Source: Ophiothrix spiculata
Lineage: Eukaryota; Echinodermata; Ophiuroidea; Amphilepidida; Ophiotrichidae
Strand: one strand, 5' to 3'
Length of the DNA stretch: 26,540 nt
Assembly (NCBI GenBank): GCA_000969725.1
Contig: JXSR01S018148.1
Position 1 is the first letter of the stretch. Every line of letters begins with the position of its first letter. Of the stretch, positions 1-12,100 are shown piece by piece. The position numbers and the translations under genes are program-made. The notes beneath the pieces were generated by a model. It did not search any database. It saw only the letters and a list, made by a program, of their open reading frames with translations, and was not told where the DNA came from.

Positions 1-101
1 ACAGTTTACATGCAAGTCTGATCAAAATATCCGCAAGTCTGCCGGGTTAATCATATTCAGAGGGCATGACCCGATAATTGATCGGTCAATCATTGCTGAA
101 C
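1..101 (+). promoter_or_regulatory. 5' leader/promoter-proximal region with two minimal uORFs
   Basis: Sequence upstream of the MAP2K4 start. An ATG at 10 opens ATG CAA GTC TGA (10-21), and an ATG at 66 opens ATG ACC CGA TAA (66-77). The second is in frame with the main start, so its TAA closes the frame 24 bases before ATG 102 and supports 102 as the first usable start. A short dyad (attga-tcgg-tcaat) overlaps 77-90. No TATA box is evident. The transcription start cannot be placed, so it is unknown whether one or both uORFs are in the mRNA. Confidence 0.5.
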
Positions 102-132
102 ATGGCGTTTCATCAACCTCCAAGACGACCTG
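102..132 (+). CDS. MAP2K4: MAP2K4 exon 1 (coding part)
   Basis: Encodes [10 protein letters not shown] plus the first base of codon 11. The ATG context has A at -3 and G at +4, a strong Kozak context. An in-frame TAA at 75-77 rules out a longer ORF within this exon. The donor G|gtgagt at 133 leaves phase 1, which matches the phase required by the exon 2 acceptor. The joined codon is G+AT = Asp11. The exon was assigned from this phase agreement, start context and donor quality, because its ten residues are too few and too divergent to align with known MKK4 N-termini. Confidence 0.8.
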
Positions 133-3100
133 GTGAGTCATCATTCAGTTCATTGAAATAAAGTATATCACAAGCTAAACATAGTGTAGTATAGGTGATC
201 CACACTGTAGAAGCTCCTAGGAATTTTACATGCTTATTTAAATGGATTTTAAGACGAGATTGGTTCTAAAATCAGCTGCATTTTGTTGTGTAAAAAATAA
301 GGCGTATGCTTATTGTTCGAGGAAACTCTGACGTTTTGTAATTTTCTGTCAGAGAGTCAAAAACATTTCGATTTGTATGATCCTGTCATCAGCTGTTTAC
401 GGCTGTGTTTTGCTACTCAAATATTCACAAGATAATCGGCGATGGGAGAAAGTATTAATTCAAGTGCTAGGCAACAAATGTTGAGTAAGTTTGTTATAAA
501 CTCAGGAATTGACACTGGCACTGCATAATTGTCAGATCCTGTCATGCATGGCACCAGTGTGTCTGTGTTTTGCAGGTTGTTGTTGTCAATGTCAATATTT
601 TTGTGTGCATGAAAATGCTTAAAATGTGAAGTTGTACAAAACCCTGTCATCATTAGGTAAGCGTGACTGAGGTCTCTTTCTTATAATAAAACACATCCCA
701 CCGCTGCCACTACTACATGATGTGTATGAAGCTCATGATCAATAATGAAAATCAGTCACAGTCACACAAGTCTCTGAACCAGTACGAGAAGAACAGTGCC
801 AGCCAATCATTTTTTTAAACGTTGGCGCGCGATTGAATGCACATGCATCGTAAACTCCTGAAATTTTACTGTGAGAACTATTTTGGAGAAAATTCCGTCT
901 GACATGGTTTGAAGACTATAAAAGTAGTTCAAAAAAGAAAATCTTTATTGTTGACAAAGTGCTCATGCCGGTACTCATGCCATCTGCCCGGGGTCAAGGA
1001 ACGGGGACTGAACGGGGCCGTAACAGAAAAATGTCCCCCGCCTTGCTGGGCTGTAACCGGGGCTGTAACGGGACCGTTACAAATTTCAATATTACGGCCC
1101 CGGTCAAGTCCCCGCTATGCCCGGGTAGTGGGGGGCAGGGGATGCATTTGATAGCCGCATTAATGACACACAATGAAGTTGAATGTTACATTTTCTTGCA
1201 TCAATTCTAAAAATTATAACTGAAAAAACATGTTTTTCAGTTATTGCCTTTTTTAGAGCTGCAAATTAAAGCTGTTGAATTCTGCAGGTTTTGTGAATTT
1301 TCATGATTTACTGTTATTTTCTTTATTAAGTTTTTTCTTCAGAAAAAGAAGCTATATGGATAGGATAATGAGTTAACATCATCAAAAGTTCCACCAATAT
1401 ACAAAATTTATTATCCATTTTTGAAAAATTACAGCATGTCGGACGGAATAGATTTCAAGACATGATTTTACATGCCCTTTCCAAATTATTCAGCGATGAA
1501 AAATTATCTTGAAAATAAATGAAATATTGAGATGTATCAAAACTAACAAAAAACACTACAAATTGACAAATGTATCACAATAAAGATAAAATATTGCAGT
1601 AAGTATAAAGTCTGTCAACAATTCCTTCCGTCCTACATGCTTGGATTCCGTCCAACATGGTAGCATTTTGAGAGGGCTCCTTTTGATGAGATAAATATTT
1701 TCAAAACCAAATTTAATTTTAAAGTAATTACCGTGATTTTTTTTTTTTGAATAATAATGCTCCCAAATCACCTTTAATTTCAACTTCGATAGAACTTCAA
1801 TTTTTGCAAAATCTGTAGAGAACGTCATTTCTATCGATTCCGTCGGACATGGTCGGTTTTGTTACGATCGATATAAACAAAAGCACAAGTAACTTTTAAA
1901 ATATTTATGTGATTTCTTTGTAGGAGGGTACAGTAGGTATATTTATGTGAAAAGATTTTAACTGTTGACCTCCTTTACAAAAAGTGAAAGCCGTTTTCTC
2001 TATCAAATTCTGTTCGACATGATTACATGTATAATGATTTTGAAACACAGCCAGTTGAGGTTGTCAAAACTTTGCCTGTAACTGCCTGATACAAAGAGAT
2101 ATCTACTATCTAGCACCATCATCAATTTTGGCAAAAAGAATAAGACTGGCACTCTACAGCTACATTTAAGTGAACACCCCTGTTGCGCTCTGAGCGGCTT
2201 TTCGCCCAAATACAGCATTATCTGAAAATTTTATTCAGGATTGAAAGAGTTACATGTAAGAGCCAAACGAGAGGAAGAAAATGCTTAATGAGTGCTAGCG
2301 ACACTAACTTTGTTCCATGTTGTAAAAAGGTGCCTTTCCTCATCCCCTCCATTGCTGGTAAATTTCACTTTTTCTAATCAAAATAGCATTGAAAATTAAC
2401 TTTTTTGTTAGGAGGAAACATATTATTTCTTGATCTTTAGCATAGGCCTTATAAGAATGGTGTGAGGTTTGTAACATATATGTATGTAGCTATTAAAAAA
2501 AGTTTTGATAGCGGAGACCTTGACTCTGATTTGTGTATGTGGGTCATGATAATTGCTCCTATAATTTCATGTTTCAAATATTGTAATATGATTGACAGGC
2601 AACAGGCTGATTGTGATAAAATTGCATGTAAATGTTCGATGGTTACGCACATCAGTGATGTACATGTACAATATTTTGCTATACATGTATGCCATCTGTA
2701 TACATGCACCTTTTCAAACTGTGGGGGATGCTAAGATCCCCATTCTCGTAAGTTGGAAATGACCATCAGTTGCTGCTGGTTAATCGGGATACTTTTACAA
2801 GGATTTTTCATAATTGATATCCAGTGAACCATTTTCTTTTTCTTCATAATGTGCAAATTTGACCTGTTAATTTTAAAAAGAAGTTGCTTATGATAAACAG
2901 GATAATTGTTGGTAAAATGCATTAAATTTTTCAAAAATTTCAGAGACATGATGATGATAAATTAATTTAGCATCTGACTCCCTTAATGATTCTTTGTGTT
3001 GTTTTTCCCCTGTATTTTGCTAAGGGGATCATTGGGTCCTTGAATGTTATGAAGGGGCATTTTTAACCCATGCACGTAGTCCCTGGGTTTCTAGAACCAT

Positions 3101-6100
3101 GATCTGTCTATCGGTCTATCTATCGGTCTATCGTCCAACTTTAGTAAATATGCTTCTTCTCATATATGCTTAGATGGATTTTTGTGAAACTTGCACAGGA
3201 TGATCCTTGGGTAGAGGGGCTATGGAGGTGTTCACGATTTTGCGACCCGAGGTCATCGAGGGTCAAACGAGGGCGCTTTCCAAAATTCTTTAAAACGCTT
3301 CTTCGTCTACAGATTTCGCCCGATTTCAACTAAACTTGGGTGGAGGCATCCTTGGGAGGGGTTTCCTTCGGGGTGTTCAGGAATTTTTGATCGGAAGTCA
3401 TCCAGGGGGTCATTGGGGTCAAGAAAGGTCAAATTATTAAAAAATGGTCAAAAATCAGTATCCGGCCATAGGAAGGTACTACATTTATGGTACTTGCATA
3501 GACATATTGATAAAAATATGCTGAAAATGGTACCCTTCACCCCAAAGGTCAAAGTTCATAGGTCAAGGGTCAAATAATTAAAATACGGATATGCAATGCA
3601 TACAATTTTAAGTACATCCAGAATTCATTCTGAACATGGTGCGGCCACGCTTCTCGAGTTCAGTCCCTGTGATTACAGATCGGTGGGACGCAACACTCGA
3701 GTCGCAGACGGGGGAGTATCAGTCACTATGCTCCCCTGAGGCCTGTGAGGGCCTTGCGATGATATTAATATACGGCTTGAACCAACGGGCCCACATGGTC
3801 CCCCCTCCGTGTCATCAAGTTGACATCCGCGTACACCCGGTGGTCATATGGCTGGAAACCACAGCTTCCTAATGCAGGGCTGGGCCGGCCGTGGACGTAA
3901 GGAACGGAGCCCGGGTCTGTGTGGTATCAGATGGTTCTGGCCGTATCTCTGTCCTGTGACAGGGGTCCGAGGGTGCCACCCTGGCGGGCTGTCAGTCAGG
4001 GGGCACTCTCATCTAACAAGAAGGAAACATTCATGATCTCAGCTGTTATGCACCATTGCACCTCTTTTATAAGCCTGAGGTAAGTGATGGTTCTCAATTA
4101 TGCTTGTAAATTGATTGTTTTTCTTGTTGTCATTTTCTATATAGGCCCTTTTAAAAGAAAATGTTCAAAAAATGCTTCTTTGAAGTCAATTTTTTTGCTA
4201 ACAGGCTTTAATAGTGCATGGGTTACTGAGCCGACAGCTCTCTGGTTAAAATCACTGTTGTTTAGCTTTTGAAATGTGAAGTATTTTCTTTATGTCCTTA
4301 GCTATGTAGTTGTGTTAGAACATGGGTCTGGTGTATCTCGATGTACTTTTCTCCCCCACCAGACTGAGAACAGGTAAAATATATAACGAAAAGAATAGCA
4401 TTCGAGTAAATACAAGATTACAAAACAAAAATTCTCATGAATTCTGTTGAAAAACTCTACAAAAAATCCCAATCCATTCAAGAGGTTTGTTAAAATTCCT
4501 TTTACTTTTTGTCAGGTATTTGAAGTGTTACCAAATGTAAAATAGTGTATTTTATAGTATGATTCCTAACAACATTTCACTTAATATGGCAATTTCTATA
4601 TTTTGCTTAATAAGGACAACTGGTTAATCAAAATAATTCTGCTACTCCTGAGGTGTCCCAACAATTGTTCTTTTTTAACCCAACTCCCAAATGCTTTTAA
4701 AAAACCCATCTAAGTTTGAATATGTCATACATAAATTTCCCGTTTACACTGAGATTCGAACCCCACCTCTCGCATCCCGATCCCATGTCCACCTATGGCA
4801 AGCCAACAATTGCCTACATGTACCATGGCAGCCATTTCGTAACCATATCCTCTGTCTGTGACATATTTGGACTTTGAAATAGGTGAATTTTTTATTTTTG
4901 CTTGTTGGATTTTTTTGGACTGTGACGTGTTAGGGTTTCAACAGAATCGAAACATTCAATTGTCAATACTTGTCAGGCTTGTGAGTGTTGCAAAGTGCCA
5001 GAGACTGCTGATGGCCATTAGAAAAAGTTTGTTGTCTTGTTGGATTTTGATGGACTGTGACGTGTTTAAAGGGTTATGGTAGCATTTGTACTATGTGCAT
5101 TTATAGACCTTCATAATCCTAACTCCCAAATGTTTAAAAACTATCCAAATCCAAATACGTCATACAAAAATTTCAAATTTCTTCTGGTATTTGAACCTCG
5201 ACCTCGCACATCCTGATCCCATGTCCACCTATGGCAAACAAACAAGTTTGACCTGCCATGGTAGCCATTTCATTCCCATATCCCCCATCTGTCACTTATG
5301 GACTGTGATGTGTTTAATAGGGTTAACAGAATGTCAAACAATTCAATTTTCATTATTTGTGAATGTTGCATGTACTGACAAATAAAGTGCCAGTGACTGA
5401 TGATGGCCATTGTGAAATGTGTTCCGAAATGTTTGTTGTACGAAACAAAAATATGTTATCAGACCGTATAAAATTAAATGGAAAAAAATGTAGCATAAGG
5501 GTGTTCTGAGACTGTTTTTTCATGTCTACATGTCGCAATAATTTGTTGTCGACGTTTATGTGTCGACCTAAAGTTGGTATCAAAGAGTTGTTTTTGCAGG
5601 AAAAAATCTTTTGCATATATATTAAAAGCTTGATGACCCGTTTTACATTTTGTATTAAACTACCTATAATGTAGAATAATGTGCTAGTTCTTTCTGCATA
5701 CGATCATATGGATGATATGAAATTGATATTTTATAACTTCTTTGTTGTGAACTATATTGTAATAACTTTAAAAACGGGTGTTAATGATGAAGAAATTAGA
5801 TTATTTATGCAACGATTAAAAGTTCAACTGCTAATAACAGCCATATATCAAGTTTTTAGGGAATTTTACTTGCCCAGTTTTGTTGACAAATGAGATTTCA
5901 TGTCGACATGTCGAGATATGCTTTATGTCGATGCAGTGGCGTAGCCAGAGGGGGGGGCCGGGGGACCAGGGGCCGTATTCATAAAGCACACTTAGCCTAA
6001 GGGCAACTCTTGCACTTAATTCTTAAGAGTTCCCCTTAACTAAGGGAAAAAATTAAGTGTATTAAATTCATAAATGACTTAAGTGCATGAATTTAATGCA

Positions 6101-9100
6101 CTTAAGTGTTTCCCTTAGTTAAGGGCAACTCTTAAGAATGAAGTGCAAGAGTTGCCCTTAAGCTAAGTGTGCTTTATGAATACGGCCCCAGGGCCCCCCC
6201 CCCCCCCCTTGGAAAAAAGTCAGTTGGCACATTACTGTCAGTTGGCAAATTGAGACTGCAGAAAAAAAAAGAAAAGAAGGAGAGAGAGAAAAAAAGGAAA
6301 GGAAGACTGCAGAAAAAAAGGGAAAGAAGGAGAGAGAGAAAAAAAGGAAAGTTAGAAAAAGAAAGAAAAGGGCAAAGGGAGAGAAAATAGAAGAGAAGAC
6401 GGGAGGGGGGGGGCTAGTGAGGGTAGTGTCAGTGTTTGCAGCATTTGAGTTAGAAAGAGTTAACCACATTTGCCAAATAAGTTTAACCCCTAAAAGAGCC
6501 TGGGGGGGGGCGGAATCCGCCACCCTCCGAAAAAAATTTATACCGCCTCCGGTAGTTATTTTTTCGCGCTGAAACTTCTTGACTTTTTTCCTTAAAGCCT
6601 TGCGCTTATTTTAAGACCATTTTTGTGAAAATCAGACCTAGGGTTGGGACCTGGCGTTGAGTAATGGCACGCTGGGTCAAACGAAAAACTGACCAAGAAC
6701 TGATTTTCAATGCAAATTACATACAAATCGTATTTTTTGTTTCCAGGATACACTTCCACTATGTTTTATTTTATTTATTTGATTTATTTGGAGTAAGAAC
6801 ATGCGTAAGTATACTTTGACACACATTATTGATAAAAATTGCAACTTTTGCTCGAAAAAATAGCGAAAAACCATGATTTTGGTAATTTTTGCGTTTTTTG
6901 ACGTCTTACAAGGTCCGATTTCAATTTTTTTGGTACCAATGGACTCGTGAGGGTCATAGCTATCAACCAGTACCCTACACTTGATGTTTCGTCAATCTGT
7001 TTCCGAGATCGGAAGGGGGGGGGGCGGAATCCCCCCGCAGGCTGTGAGGTGTGTCGAAAAAGCCCGGCTCTTTAAGGGTTAAGTTGAAAATGTTGCTGCA
7101 TGGGCAGAAACAGAAAGCTCGATCATCATTTTATCTTGCATAATTTATATTTATTGTCATAAAATTTTTCCAAATGGAATTGTTCTCCAGGCCCACACTC
7201 AGTCAGCAAAATCACTAAAATATTTAATCTAAACCAAAAAATGCACAATGCGCCAACCTCCGTGAGTTCAACCTTGTTTTAATAATTGTGACGAAAAGTC
7301 CATCCTATGGGCAGTTGCCTGGATTTATATAAAAAAAGGTTAGAAGGGGTGTGCGGAAAACATGGGAAGCAAATTGGACCGTCTAGTACCTCAGTGGTCT
7401 TTTTCTTTGCAAAATTTGGTACTTTGACATGTCTATTTATCAAAATTTTCCAAAATTTGCGCCAAATTGTGACTTTTTTAAAAATAAAACAAACAAACAT
7501 AAAACTGGGCTCGGACAATTTAGTACCTAAATAGTGCAAATTTTGGCAGGAAAATTGGTATGTTTGGCTTAACTTGGCTCTCTCTTTTCATGAATTTAGT
7601 ACAACCGGTGGGGGGGGGGTCAGTTGGCACATCGTGGCTTTTATAGTCGGCAAATTTGTAACTTGACTTTTTGTGGCCCCCCTGATCGAAAATCCTGGCT
7701 ACGCCACTGTGTCGATGTTGACATACAATGTAAGGCATGTTGACAGAAACCTTAGTAACATATGTTTATTATTCCACAATAAATTTTGGTACGCTCAAAT
7801 TTAAGGCACCTTCAAAATGATACAAAAAAGGGGCTCATGCAACCAAACTAGCTAAATGCTAAATTTATGGAAAGTATGCTCAACTTGAAAATGGAATTTT
7901 GATAACTGAAGTACAATTTTGAATGATGATTTCCACATTGAAACAAATAGGCCAAACTGTTTTATATCTTCTGGACTTTGATACATATTACAATCACTTA
8001 CATCAAAGTTTTATGATTCATCTTTGTATGATCATTATTAGACATATTGACACTCCTGGGTAAATTTGGTGAATGATACACTACCTGTCATGGGTTCACT
8101 TTATGCATTCCAGGGGGAGGGGGAGGGATACAGTCCAGATTGGATTCACAGTTGGGGTTTTTCTCCCCACGAAAGTATGGAAATGTCTCTTCATCAAATT
8201 ATAGAAAGTATGGAAATGTCTCTTCATCAAATTATACAAACAAGCGTTATTAAATTATCAAACTATCAAAAATCTAACCACTCATTATTAAAAATTAATG
8301 TGCATTGTGTGGAAGCTTTGGAGAGAAAAACACAGTAAATTTTGATTTTTGGCCACAGTTATGACCGTATTGCAAGTAATTATGGCTGCATAGTTTGAAT
8401 GAATCTTTTGATAATAGCACAATGTTCTTTTTAGAGGCATATATCTTAATGGGGTTGGTCTATATTCTGACTGCTACTTTACTACAGGTATATATTTTTA
8501 CATGAATTGATAGAACATGTTTGTAGTACTTGATATCCCCGAATTTGAAATATTGGAAAAAATTGTAATATTTTATCAACTTCATTTTTTTTACTCCGGA
8601 GGAAAAAATGGTGTGAAAACATTGTTTCTAGTTTCAAATCTGATATTATATCTTGATTCTACGACTGTGATGGACAAACAATTTTCAAAATGATTTTTCG
8701 CTTTTAAAATATATTAGATTGTCTCTTAGAGCATTGTTAGATAAATTCATCTGAGGTACAAATTTAGGATTTAAATAACACTATATATCACACCACCATT
8801 ACAGAATGATTATATTGCATATTATTTCTCTTTTGAGCAATTTCTGTTAAGATTTTTTACTTTTTTGGATTTCACTACATTTTTAAGCTTTATTAAGAGC
8901 ATTTCCATATACATGTTTTTAATTCTTAGTGGAATCTAGGCTAGTCCCTTTAACCAAGCTATATCGTTCCACATCCTCTACCAGCAAGCCAGCGCTCAAA
9001 CTGGTGTTGTCCCTTGAATCGCTATAGTACCTTGGGACATTGCACAGGGAATGTGCCTCTGCAAAATGTCAACCATCCAATTACCAATTTTTAAAAAATA

Positions 9101-12100
9101 AAGCCCACCCATATACCAAATCTCCCAAATTTTGTGAAGAAATGCCCTAATTTAAGCCATTGGTACACAATTTGACCATTTTCTCCCATAACCCTAGATT
9201 TAGTACTGTTCCCCTAGCCTGATCTTCCCCTACGGACCCAGCAATTGGCCCAGGTAGTGCGGTGAAAGGAACTAAATTCACTTGAATTTTAGTTTGTCAG
9301 ACAGTACCTGACATAGTTTAAACAATATTGAGGGCTACCATAACCCCCTTTGTACTAAGTACCCCTCCCCCGGATTTGTATTACTCACAAGCAGACAAAC
9401 AAAACTCCCTTTACATTGTTTCAATGGTAGTGATAACATTCAACAGAAGAATTTTTACACAAAAATGTTGTCATTTCTCTTTCACGTTAGTATGTGTCAG
9501 AATGTGAACCTAGAGCCAGGGGCAATCCAGTTGATGATTCAGTTCTTACCTAGATTATATACCAAAGCAACCCAATCCTGTATACCCAGAAATCCACATG
9601 CCTGGGGATAAGATGGGGTGGGTGGGAGTAATCCCGGGAAGTGGGTACTCGAAAAATATTTGGTATGGTAGGGATGTACTGTGCGTGTTATCCAACAAAG
9701 GGTTTTGCGGAACTGATTTTTGGTCAAAAATAGGGTCTATGAAACTGATTATTTTTTTCGAAACAAGGTCTCGGAAACCGCTTTCTTCCCATAAAATACA
9801 ACTATTGGAGCTGAAAATTGCTCAAAATTAGGTTGTACGTGTAAACTTTATAAAACACATTTTTAAATCATTTTCTTTGAAAATGGTGGTATATTATTAC
9901 CAACTATGGTATGCATCGTTGAACATACAGATCCATATATCAACAGTATACCAACGTCCAGATGATATCTCTTGTCTGATATATTCAACGAAAACAAATG
10001 ACACATTTACAAACCATAAAATCCTTTTCAAAGTCAGCAAAAACAATAAAAAGACATTGTCACATTCCTCCTTATGATCAAAATTTTCAGTAGTTTGACA
10101 GAAATGACATTATACCATCCTATTAAAATAAGCACCTATCTTTGGAACAGTAGCATCAATTATTCTTTCACCATTGTGAAGGTAACTCATGGTCTTCTTA
10201 CACACAAATGCTTGTCTGTTTTATATTTTTCTTGTTCTTAAAAAATAAGATGCCCTTTTAACTGTTGCATTTTATATGACTCACTCGGTATACTGAAGAA
10301 AACTTTGTTGAATTTTCAGTATTTGTACAAATGTAATGTTTAATGACTGTCAAGGACAGGTATTTCAACCAGTAGTTTCCCAAGTTGATGTAGTAGAAAA
10401 TCACCCATATACCCAAATCAAACAGAAGCACCCCTCTACATCATAATAGAAGCAAACACTATACTCCATTCACAATAATACAGTGACATTACTATGGATA
10501 CTAACACTTCCTAATCATGCAAGCCCCAAGGTCAAAGTCCACTGCTCAGTGAATGTACATACTATATATTTGTTGTGCTATCCTTGGATGAGTCAGTTCT
10601 GGAAATAGCACTTCCTCAATATGATCACGCTTTGTATGCTATTAACCTTTTTTTTTTTGCACATTATTACCATGGTTAAAAACAGATACCTACATTTTTG
10701 TACCTGAATGGTTGAAACCAATCAGCATTTATAAAATATTTTTATTGATTTTCAGTATACTACAGAATAGCTATTTTATATCAAACTGTTGTACATGTAT
10801 ACTATTTAAAAAGTAAATTATTCAAGTAGCAACCGGTAGCAAAAGAGTGGGGGCAAATAGAATGGGGATGGACAAGCCAATAATGGGGACAGGATAAAAG
10901 TGAGAGGAGAGAGAAAGAGAAGGAAAGGGGGAAATGGGGTAAGGGAAAGATAGAAAAGGGGAAAGGAGGAAGACAGGGAAAGAGAAGGAAGGGGAGATAT
11001 ATGATATGATTAATTTGTAATGAGATAACAATTATAATGATCATATTATGCTATAACAAATCACTTGGTAGATATGAATGACAGGAAATTAAAATGAAAA
11101 CAATCCGAAACAATTTGTTGATCAAATTGATTAAATATCAATTATGACTGGTACTGTAATGCCAATATGGTGTCAAAAGAGGGAGACTTGTAATATGTTT
11201 GCCATATCAGAGTTAATTGCTTTGATTTTCTTGATTGAGATTTGATCTTTTGCCTAAATGTTTTTATATGAATTTGTTATTTGAATATTTTTCACACATA
11301 TTGTTTTGTATATGTGCGGCATGAGCAGCAGGGAGGTTTGACAAGCATTGTCAGGTACAGAAATTGCCTTAGTTCAGTTGTAATATTTTGACTAAACCCT
11401 ATATAGTTTGCAACCTAAGTAATCAGCTATGACTCATAAATTTCTCCGAAGCCCCTGTAGATCTGCTCGTTTATCTATGTGTGACCCATTGCATTGCAAC
11501 AGAAAAATAAGCAGAATTTACAAGTTCTGAAACATATTAAATTATTTGAACTCTTTTACGGGAAAGAATGGTACACACCTCTTATAAAATGCTACTATCA
11601 TAATATCTGAGTGTATATGCCCATGATTTTCCAAAATTTACAAAATTCTACAGAATCATTAATATGTAATGACTTAATAATTAATGGCTTATTAGCACAG
11701 AAATAGAATTCTAGTATTATTTTTTTCTTATTTTTTGATGGTGTTTTAATATGAGTTGGATCACATTTCTGAAATAAAAAAGGGGTTTCCAACTTAGTTA
11801 TAGAGAAAAATTCATTTAAAGAACAGTGTGTTTACCACTTTTTACCATGATTTATAATGGTAAAATCAAAACGTGTTGGACCAAAACACCTATAATTAAA
11901 AACGGATGCGTTTTTTCCTCTCTTTTTCACATAATTATATGTTTTGGTCCTTATACAATTCTTTTAAAAAAAAAACATTAAAAAATATTGTCAGCTACTT
12001 TTTGAGAAATTAAGCAAAGCGATTTTTTTGCAATGATAAATAAGTTAAAGGTGTGTATTTCTATAACAATGTCAATAAATATACCTGTTGTTGCCACTTC

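Larger units (their letters stand above)
5934..7709. mobile_element. Non-autonomous hAT-like element with 8-bp target duplication
   Basis: The ends cagtggcgtagccag (5934) and ctggctacgccactg (ending 7709) are exact inverted repeats. They are flanked by tgtcgatg on both sides (5926-5933 and 7710-7717). An 8-bp duplication and a CAGTG-type end are typical of the hAT superfamily. Subterminal 'cagttggcac' repeats occur near both ends (about 6220-6245 and 7620-7635). No transposase frame exists, so it would need a helper. It interrupts the TA-flanked MITE and itself holds two further insertions and a purine tract. Confidence 0.9.
5498..7752. mobile_element. TA-flanked MITE, copy 1, split by a hAT insertion
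   Basis: The ends are agggtgttctgagac at 5498 and ttgacagaaacct ending at 7752, each flanked by TA (5496-5497 and 7753-7754). Subtracting the 1776-bp insertion and one 8-bp duplication leaves about 471 bp, matching the uninterrupted 464-bp copy at 16544-17007 in the opposite orientation. Both copies are rich in tgtcgaca/catgtcgacatg palindromes near the ends and share a middle containing 'ttgcccagttttgt'. TA duplication and short inverted ends fit a Tc1/mariner-type non-autonomous element. The 70-codon frame at 5681 is chance. Confidence 0.85.

Noticed and set aside
2449..2734. Overlapping plus and minus ORFs of 86-90 codons
   Set aside because: Composition follows the tacatgta-rich DNA; no motif or homology is recognised in either direction.
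3636..3872. 78-codon ORF in the GC-rich block
   Set aside because: No recognisable domain; GC-rich DNA lengthens chance frames, and an overlapping frame is equally open.
5971..6187. CRISPR array or rho-independent terminator
   Set aside because: This is eukaryotic DNA; the structure is one long foldback with target duplications, not regularly spaced repeats.
6158..6523. 121-codon minus-strand ORF
   Set aside because: It spans the purine tract, giving Phe/Ser/Leu/Pro low complexity, and crosses the boundary of a foldback MITE.
8066..8338. 90-codon ORF
   Set aside because: It contains an exact 33-bp duplication and no recognisable protein features; more likely chance than a gene.
11878..11950. 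microRNA precursor
   Set aside because: The arms are AT-rich with bulges, the loop is large, and it lies in AT-rich intron where such pairings are common.
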